A stretch of DNA of 64,000 nt from Anadara kagoshimensis (taxonomy: Eukaryota > Mollusca > Bivalvia > Arcoida > Arcidae): NCBI GenBank assembly GCA_021292105.1, contig CM037874.1, positions 28,031,083 through 28,095,082 on the forward strand, in the 5' to 3' direction. Position 1 is the stretch's first letter. Every line of letters starts with the position of its first letter. A program made the translations under genes and the position numbers. Shown piece by piece: positions 56,340 through 64,000 of this stretch. The notes under the pieces were generated by a model. The model saw nothing but the letters and a program-made list of their open reading frames with translations, had not been told where the DNA came from and made no database searches.

Positions 56340-56502
56340 TAAAGGCCACCTCTATATAAGGGTCACCTGTATATAAAGGATAGTATAATTATATCCCAAT
56401 TATTCTTTATCTCTATTATTTGAACTTGTATATAAAAGCCACCTGCCCATAAAGACAATTTTACTGGTTTTCTTGGGTGGCCTTTATAGACAGGTTTGAC
56501 TG
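56340..56502. mobile_element. CAGTC-family MITE with damaged left end
   Basis: The right end CCTTTATAGACAGGTTTGAC then TG matches 26346-26524 and 47269. The left end is lost after AAAGGCCACCTCTATATAAG. Confidence 0.65.
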
Positions 56503-56639
56503 TATATAGAGTAAACCTGATACAATTACAAATAAAGTCCGTATAATTATCGTTTTTATATATATTTCACAAATTTATTTTTGTAATATTTTTAACATAT
56601 ACGTCTTTTTAACAAGACAAACATATACTAGTAATTCAT

Positions 56640-57995
56640 TTATTCTTTCAAATCAGAACATGTTAAGTGTTCGGGGTACATATTTGCTACAGTGATTGAC
56701 CCTCTTCTGTTTCGTAATTTTAATAAATGTTCTTTCACACGTCTAGCCGGAAAATTAACTACTGCAACTTGTTTATACATCAATAAAGGTGGTGTTTTAT
56801 AAAATTTAACTTCAGTATTTTGCTGATTCAATTTAAGTTTTTCATCTTGAGAAATTGGACGTGAACTGAACTTGTCAATGAACAGTTTATAACGTTTTGG
56901 AAATAAAGACCCTTTTCCATATTCACTCGGGTTTATATTCTTTTTATCGGGAACGCCTTCGGATGACACATTTCCCTGGGTACAATTGTTAGCCAATGAT
57001 CTTTGACTAACCGTTGATGTACAAGAATCCCAGAGAGAATCAAGTCCATTACCGGATATTTTCTTACCGTTTTGGATTTTATTTATGTCATGTTCATTTC
57101 CTTTTCCGTTTGTTCGACCGGAAGTTAACTCTACTTTTGACACTTTATTGTGTCGTATATGTATGATATGAAGGTCACTAGGAATGGAAACGGTACAATG
57201 CGAGATCTTCATATCGTCTGATTTCTTATGCATCAAAACGTCAGATTTTTCCTTTGTTTTCAAATTCGAACTGTCTTTTTTACTTAAACCGGAAATCACT
57301 GATCCATTTAACGTCGACGAAGTATTTTCTAAATCGACTGAATTTTTAATATCAGATTCTTTAGTAGAACTAGAGTTATCTCTAAAAGAACCATAACTGC
57401 GTCTGGTTGATTGAACCCCATCCGATTTCCTTCCGAATAGGGACCCATTTTCGTCAACAGACCTGCTTTCACTCGATCCTTTGATAACAAAAGAACCATG
57501 ATGGTTTTTCATTGCCCTGTTTTTCCAGGATTTTGTGGCATTAGACTCCGACAGGGACATTTCATCTTGTTTTGGTCGTGCCCACCTGTTGTAATACTGT
57601 TCTTCCACGGACAGATTTGTCACATCAGAATTTTCCTTCTTGTTCTTCCATGTTAGTTTCTTTCTATCACCAGTAGCACTAATTTTTATGGGTTTACTTG
57701 TTTGCATTCCGATCCGATCCGTTTCGCTTCCTGTTCCACTATATGATTTACTAACATTGTTCTTGTTATCATTTGTTCCATTTTCCTTTCTCCTGATGTC
57801 ACTTCTTTCTTTATTTGATAACATATCTCTTTCCTTTTGTCTAGTTTCCATTTCACTTTCTTTGGAAACAAAACTTTTATTTGCTTTTTCTTTATTTGGA
57901 GGTTGTCTTTTTGCTAAAGGCAGTCTCGATACATATAAATTTTCTTGGGATAATTCTTTTTCATTTTCGATATAGAATAAACAGTATTTTATCAT
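56640..57995 (-). CDS. Unrecognised 451-residue disordered protein, intronless frame
   Basis: ATG at 57995-57993, stop TAA at 56642-56640; an in-frame stop lies just upstream of the ATG. The first two thirds are low-complexity and rich in Ser, Lys, Asn, Asp and Glu (for example KERDMLSNKERSDIRRKENG and DNSSSTKESDIKNSVDLENT) with no domain I can name. The C-terminal about 100 residues look more ordered (YGKGSLFPKRYKLFIDKF; TPPLLMYKQVAVVNFPARRV; KEHLLKLRNRRGSITVANMY). No membrane segment or signal peptide. The length and the codon use, unlike the AT-rich surroundings, argue for a real gene or a large exon. An AATAAA overlaps the stop; another lies near 56572 on this strand. Confidence 0.65.
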   Translation of the reverse strand: MIKYCLFYIENEKELSQENLYVSRLPLAKRQPPNKEKANKSFVSKESEMETRQKERDMLSNKERSDIRRKENGTNDNKNNVSKSYSGTGSETDRIGMQTSKPIKISATGDRKKLTWKNKKENSDVTNLSVEEQYYNRWARPKQDEMSLSESNATKSWKNRAMKNHHGSFVIKGSSESRSVDENGSLFGRKSDGVQSTRRSYGSFRDNSSSTKESDIKNSVDLENTSSTLNGSVISGLSKKDSSNLKTKEKSDVLMHKKSDDMKISHCTVSIPSDLHIIHIRHNKVSKVELTSGRTNGKGNEHDINKIQNGKKISGNGLDSLWDSCTSTVSQRSLANNCTQGNVSSEGVPDKKNINPSEYGKGSLFPKRYKLFIDKFSSRPISQDEKLKLNQQNTEVKFYKTPPLLMYKQVAVVNFPARRVKEHLLKLRNRRGSITVANMYPEHLTCSDLKE

Positions 57996-60900
57996 TTTAT
58001 GACGATTTCAGTTAAATTTAACCACTTCTTCTCTTCCAGAATTTTAAAATACACAAATATATGTAGCATACGATTTCCTGATGTATATATATTTTATCCT
58101 TACAGAGAATGATTCTTAGTTTGTCAGAAATACAAATGAATTCCTATGCAAATCACTAAAATTGCACAATTTTACAAATCTTTGGTAGTTTGGTGCGTTA
58201 TACGACGTTATTAACTATCAACTGTCTTCTAGAATGGTTAAATAAGTCATTGATGATCGAACATTTAAAAATCCAATTGTCCTTCAGTTAATACAGGTAC
58301 AAAACTAGTTCCATTTGTGACAGGACGGTAAAACGAAAACACGTACCTAGCCCATATTTTCATTATACATTAACAAACTTATACAAATTTGCGTAATACA
58401 CAATAGACCAAGACAGTTTTAAAGATGTCACAATTGTTTTTCACGGTTTCCATGAAAGAAGCAATGAAAAATTAAAACGTCTTATTCACACATATCTCCA
58501 CCTACATGCTTATATACAGTCCCTGTGCTATACCGGTTTCCTGTTTGTTTCCCAACTGAATTTTAACATCACGTATACGAATTAAAATATTCCATAGCGG
58601 CGCTTAATGGTCCAAAAAGATATTAAGAATTCATCTTGACATCGTTTGCCTAAAATATTAATAAGTTCCATCCCGAATAATCATCGATTTTCACACATCG
58701 AAACTTGTTACACTATTACACGTTAAGCAGTTTACCCCCACAAACAAACTAAATTACATTTTTCCTCATTATGTTGACTACACGAACTCATTATGCCATG
58801 GTCTTTCACAGTTAGTAAATTTTCATTATATTCATTAATAATTTTGACTTTGTATATTACCAGTTGTGTTAAGTCAGTCATGTCGTTTTAATGATATTGT
58901 GATTAAGCGTATAGGGCTATGCTTATATTTTTATATTTTTTCATTGCGGTTATAAATAATTTACTGGTTTTTAATTACAAGATTATGACGATTAATTCCG
59001 GTAAGCGCTATATGGTTATATATGTAATCATTTTATTTAAGATCGAACTTGAAGGGAAATCAAAAATATTTTTTAAGATGGCGGTTTTTAAGATCGATAT
59101 CAGCTGATATAGGTTTTTAAGTACATTAACATTGAGTGATTTAGACTCAAGTTTTTGTATCTAATATGATTATAGTAAACAACTTAATTATCGCCTTCAT
59201 TTATAACCACTAACGTTTCTAGGCCAGAGAAAATGACAGTGATCTTGAAATATAACGCAGTTGGCTAAATCCTACTGATCGATATCATGTTTAATATCTT
59301 GTTGATAGAAAAGTTATTCAAATGTCATCCACATCTTCATATACCCGGCTTTTAATATTATCCTTTTCAAAATTGAAGTTTCCGCTGGAAAATAAATAAA
59401 GCCACCAATAATGTGACAGGCTATACGACAAAAACGCGTGAATCGAGGAAGAAAAAAATACCCCGACAATCAACAACGTCTCCGAATCGGACATGGGAGG
59501 CCAACTCTCTCTCTCTCTCCATCATATACATAACCAAACTACGAATAGCCAATGACACAAATGCTCCACCTAAAAATCGTGCATGCAAAGTATAATTTCA
59601 TAGAGTTTTAGAGAAAAGTTTCGGACAAAACGTTAGCGGAAAAATGCAATCAGCACTTATGTTTGGTGAACACAATTATACTAGCTATCTTAGCTTTAAC
59701 GAAAATGGCTAAAAGTCTTTAAAATATGTAAAAAGAAAATTCAATGTTCCAACAAAACTAACATTGTGATCTTTATTGTTTAATACACATTTCTTTTTAA
59801 TATTTTATTATTATGATAATAAACTATCACAACGTGATCTCTGTTGTCAATAGTTTCATCTCTGTGGGAGTTAAATGTCTAAATAATCGTTCACGTTTGA
59901 ATAAAAGTGTAATAAATAAATAAATAAATGTTAAAATATGTTTTACAAAATATTTAACTGCTGACTAAACTAATTGACTGTAACGGGTCATTACGATCAA
60001 AAGTTGAATTACGTAACTTCACATTTATTAGTACCATATAATACACATAACGACCTTAGTTCGATTTTTAATTTTTTGTTTGATGATAGGTTTTTATTGC
60101 TAACGTAGAATCAATAAAGATTTTAGTCAAAAGATTAAAAGATAACAAAATTTGTCTACTGAAAACAGAGACATATGTCTTTGCTAAAAACCGAAACTAC
60201 AGTCTTGAAGAACCGTGTATAGCGCGACAAGTTTGACCTTGTCGTTTGACCTTTAATTTGAATATTTAAAAAGACTATCAAATATATAATTGGGGGTGAT
60301 ATATTAAGTTGATAGTGAGACTGTGAACCGGGTGTTTATGGTAATGAAACATGCTGTCTTAATTCCCTCAAATTACACAGTCTATTAGCCTTATCTAATA
60401 TTGAAAATAAAGGTCAGACGGCCAGCTCAAACCTGACGCACTATAAATAAACGAATCGCGAATACATTCAATATATTTCAATGAAAGACCTGTAATGTTT
60501 CTTATTTACGGTTATAGTATTACTGGAAGTTTATTTTACAACAATACAACATTTACCAAACAGCCTGCAAAAAGTACGGGGTCACTTATCGGCAATGAAA
60601 AATAATAATAAAGTTGAAGTCAAATACAGCCTGTGATTACGTCCATGATTTCTGTTTTGCCAGCAGTTTATAGATTGTGATAGCTTTCAGTATATTTAGG
60701 ACCCGTACAAGTAATTATTTTTTATTATTATTTTATCCCATTCAACATGTAGCGATAGGGGCGTCTAGTCACTTGTGAAAGAACTTTTGTGCCTATTTGA
60801 AGAGTTGATAATGACTGACTAGATGAATGTATCCAATCAAACAGAGAATAGTAAAGTTATTGATCGATTTTGTCAAGTTCTGTTGAGATCAATATAAGAA

Positions 60901-61034
60901 TATTTCAGCTTACTTTTAACTACATATATTTCTTTTATAATGCCAAACAGCACAAACCAATGTCTATCATATCAGAAAGAATTTTAATCTATGTATGTAC
61001 GAGTACTTCACGGATTTTGTTGATGTTCACATGA
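57996..61034. other. 3-kb interval without recognised genes
   Basis: AT-rich. The first few hundred bases could hold the promoter of the minus-strand gene at 56640-57995, but no element stands out. Frames at 58919-59107 and 59413-59595 are featureless. Confidence 0.5.
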
Positions 61035-61045
61035 TTATAAGTTGG

Positions 61046-61109
<64 letters not shown>

Positions 61110-61430
61110 GTGTTACATTCAAGTCAAGAATATTTCACTTATATCGAAACATCACCAGCTTTAGGTAATTAAAGTGCAGAATTTTTTACGTTTGTAGTGC
61201 GCCCAGGGCAAGGTGCATGGAGGGGTCTTTCATGTGTAACGCACGCCTGTCGGTTTTTAAGGTCTCTTTCAAACACCCCATGACTTCCATTTCTGAATGG
61301 TGAGTGCTTGAAAAAACAGTCATTGCCTATTTCAAGTTTTGGTTAGACCTCGGCCGGGTTGAAAGCCCACAACCCCCGACATACCGTTGAAAGCGAGCAC
61401 TCTAACAACTAAGCTATCGCAGTGATTACA
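61035..61430 (-). mobile_element. tRNA-headed SINE with (GATT)n tail
   Basis: Minus strand: the head at about 61428-61345 (GCGATAGCTTAGTTGTTAGA; box B decayed), the body as in 30190-30555, and a terminal tract of about 16 GATT units at 61043-61108 on the plus strand. Confidence 0.8.
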
Positions 61431-62160
61431 TGCATAGGAATAGGAATGTTTTGTGGGGCTTCATAGGGAAAGTCAATCTTGGCTATTTTTCTACATTTGA
61501 TTCCAAGTCCATGCTTTAAAATATGCATCAAAGACTTAGCTTGGATTGTTATCAGGGGCAAGTCATATCGTCGTATGTTAATGACAGTAGCAGCCGGCAT
61601 CTTCAGTACATCAAAGGAATGGGATAACCGATACTGTTATTAAATCACAAAAAAAGGAAGAAGAAGAAGAAAAACAAAACAACAAAACTTTGAAATCTGG
61701 CTTATCATAAAAACATACCCACATATCATATGAAAACAAAGTAAACACTTTGAGACCGGGTAGTGTAAGCTGGTAATACGACTAACGGAAGGGATAAACA
61801 TAAGGGTTATACTCAAACAGAAGATTTACATATCCAAATAAGATTTTAAAATATGGAATATCACCAAAAAACTACTTTAAAATATAAAATAAAATGGAAT
61901 TAATTAAAAAGCGAATGACAGTCCATAAATTGAAAAGCGAATTGATTTAGTACTAGTAGTCTATTTCATATTGAAACTTGTATGACAATTACGATATGTA
62001 TTTTAATTTTATTTTCATGTTAATTTTTATTTCGGTTTATGACATAGATTAAATATGAATTTAAAGTAAGGGCAAAATATAATAACTTTAATAGAAATAA
62101 AGTAATATAAAAAAGTTCAAGTAGGATTGAGAACATATTGTTCTGTAAGTTGTCAAAATA
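61431..62160. other. No recognised gene
   Basis: AT-rich. The 63-codon minus frame at 61409-61600 overlaps the SINE head and has no support. Confidence 0.5.
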
Positions 62161-62374
62161 CAGTACAGACCTGTCGAAAGTTTAACACTTAAAAAGCGAA
62201 AAAGTACCAAAGCTGAGTTCGTCTCGGTCCTTGGTAAGCTATATCTTTTCGGCAACTGCTGTCTATCTTCCGGTAGCCTTTCGACCACGTGGTACCCATA
62301 TCTTGACCATTCGACGGCAGAACTTCGCATTTCGTTAGGTCAGTGTTAAACTTTCGACAGGTATGTACACTACT
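62161..62374. mobile_element. ACCTGTCGAAAGTTTAACAC-family MITE, complete unexpanded copy
   Basis: 214 bp: left end CAGTACAGACCTGTCGAAAG then TTTAACACT, right end CAGTGTTAAACTTTCGACAG then GTATGTACACTACTG. The interior has no coding capacity. It shows what the array element at 52908-53722 looked like before expansion. Confidence 0.8.
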
Positions 62375-62671
62375 GTTCATATTGATTCGATGACAAATTA
62401 AAAACGGAGTAATACACAAAAGAAAGTATTAAGTTTGGGAGATTAAAAGATTGAGATTTAGCTCTATCGATGGTACTTTAATAACTGAACATAAATATTA
62501 AATAAAAATTCATACATACTTGTGAAAATGGACTTTGGTGTAACGTAAACGGGGGAAAGAAGAAATATTAATAATATTTCAAATAGGCAAGTACATGTGA
62601 ATTAATTTTACTCTATATTCACGGTTTTCATGAAAATACATGTGTAAATATATGTAACAGTGTGTGTGTGT

Positions 62672-62826
<155 letters not shown>

Positions 62827-62857
62827 GAACACCGTTTTCTTCGTTTACAAAATTGTG

Positions 62858-63545
62858 TCATGATTCCGTTTATGAATTCTGTGCGTTTTGTCGGTTCGTA
62901 CCTTTCGCCTTGCCATGATTCCGTATTTATGACTTATACAATTTAACATGATTCTGTATTTATTCGATACTTTTTTCTTGACTTATACAATTTAACATGA
63001 TTCCGTATTTATTCGACACTTTTTTCTTGATTTATACAATTTACAATGATTCCGTATTTTTTCGAAACTTTTTTCTTGACTTATACAATTTAACATGTTT
63101 CCGTATTTATTCGATACTTTTTTCTTGATTTATACAATTTACCATGATTCCGTATTTATTCGACACTTTTTTCTTGATATATACAAATTATTATGATTAC
63201 GTATTTATTCGACACTTTTTTTCTTGATTTATCCAATTTACCATGATTCCGTATTTATTCGACACTTTTTTCTTGATTTATACAATTTACCATGATTCCG
63301 TATTTATTCTACACTCTTCTTTATTTATACAATTTACCATGATTCCGTATTTATTCTACACTCTTCTTTATTTATACAATTTACCATGATTCCGTATTTA
63401 TTCGACACTACGTTTCTCGGTTCGTACCTTTCACCTAGCCATGATTCCGTATGTATTCGACACTTTTTTCTTGATTTATACAATTTACCATGATTCCGTA
63501 TTCATCCGACACCCTTTTTCGTGATTTATACAATTTACCATGATC
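62858..63545 (+). repeat. 49-bp tandem array, about 12-13 units
   Basis: The unit is ATTTATTCGACACTTTTTTC, TTGATTTATACAATTTACCA, TGATTCCGT. A longer variant with GGTTCGTACCTTTC occurs near 62895 and again near 63420, suggesting a higher-order unit. Confidence 0.93.
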
Positions 63546-63648
63546 CCATATTTGTTCGGCGTGTTTTTGTTTTTGTTTTTTTTTACTTATTATCGTTACC
63601 GTATAACTTATATATTATGTTATGGGTTTTTTTTTGTCTTTTTCTCCT

Positions 63649-63729
63649 TTGTCATGTGCTACTTTGAATTTTACTGCTACTTTGAATTTTACATAAAAAA
63701 CCAATACAATTCAAAAGTAGCACATGACA
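63649..63729. repeat. Short inverted repeat
   Basis: TGTCATGTGCTACTTTGAAT pairs with ATTCAAAAGTAGCACATGACA. The left arm's CTACTTTGAATTTTAC is itself duplicated. Confidence 0.75.
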
Positions 63730-64000
63730 CCTTTTAACATACTGAACTTTATTAAAAAAAATTTGGAACTGGGTAGCTGTCCACTGTTTAACCCATTGAC
63801 CATGTTACGGAAACACTGCAAGGTGTGTTTAGTGGTTAATAAGATCGAGTATTAATCCTTTAGTCTTATACGTAACGGGTACAATGTAATCACTGATCCG
63901 ACATAGATCCGATCAATCTGTGACAAAACTTCGACAATGAACTTAAGCTCATTACTTTTAATAATGCATTTATTTTTTTCAATAAAACTTAAAATGGTTT
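63730..64000. other. No recognised feature to window end
   Basis: AT-rich sequence; nothing seen. Confidence 0.5.

Overview
The window is eukaryotic, AT-rich, intron-bearing and very dense in repeats. I read it as a mollusc, most likely a bivalve. The reasons are a secreted C1q-domain gene, a nSTAND3/ankyrin immune-type gene, Penelope-like retroelements, mariner copies, tRNA-headed SINEs, and repeats ending in long C or G runs. The species cannot be fixed from the sequence. Protein-coding sequence is only a small part of the window.

Genes. (1) 5006-5243, minus strand: first coding exon of a membrane-anchored short-chain dehydrogenase resembling retinol dehydrogenase; the rest lies off the left edge. 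(2) About 35184-42926, plus strand: a multi-exon gene whose small phase-1 exons include a RHIM-like amyloid motif (38341-38367), followed by a large exon with a nSTAND3-type NTPase and a long ankyrin-like C-terminus. That exon carries a one-base frameshift at a T run (40829-40832). An open frame at 31645-31902 with a near-canonical 2A peptide could be its upstream exon or a retroelement start. (3) 47638-52766, plus strand: a complete four-exon gene for a 201-residue secreted protein with signal peptide, coiled coil and C1q domain. (4) 56640-57995, minus strand: a 451-codon intronless reading frame for a disordered, unrecognised protein.

Mobile DNA. About 25 3'-terminal fragments of one Penelope-like element lie on both strands between 2.8 and 46.1 kb and none lies to the right. 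One longer but dead copy (about 20012-21930) sits inside another repeat. Seven copies of a small repeat carry hammerhead ribozyme sequence; the copy at 6211-6258 (minus) has a fully canonical core. There are two mariner transposase remnants, one decayed LINE, four tRNA-derived SINE pieces and several inverted-repeat families.

Right-hand third. From 46 to 56 kb, short inverted-repeat elements have grown tandem arrays of their own end sequences (68-, 35- and 77-bp units) in and around the C1q gene. A 976-bp element inserted cleanly into the 77-bp array. A 49-bp array occupies 62.9-63.5 kb.

The combination most worth following is the RHIM-nSTAND3-ankyrin gene, whose introns and flanks are loaded with hammerhead-ribozyme retroelements. 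Regions left unlabelled were read on both strands and showed only AT-rich sequence without convincing coding potential.
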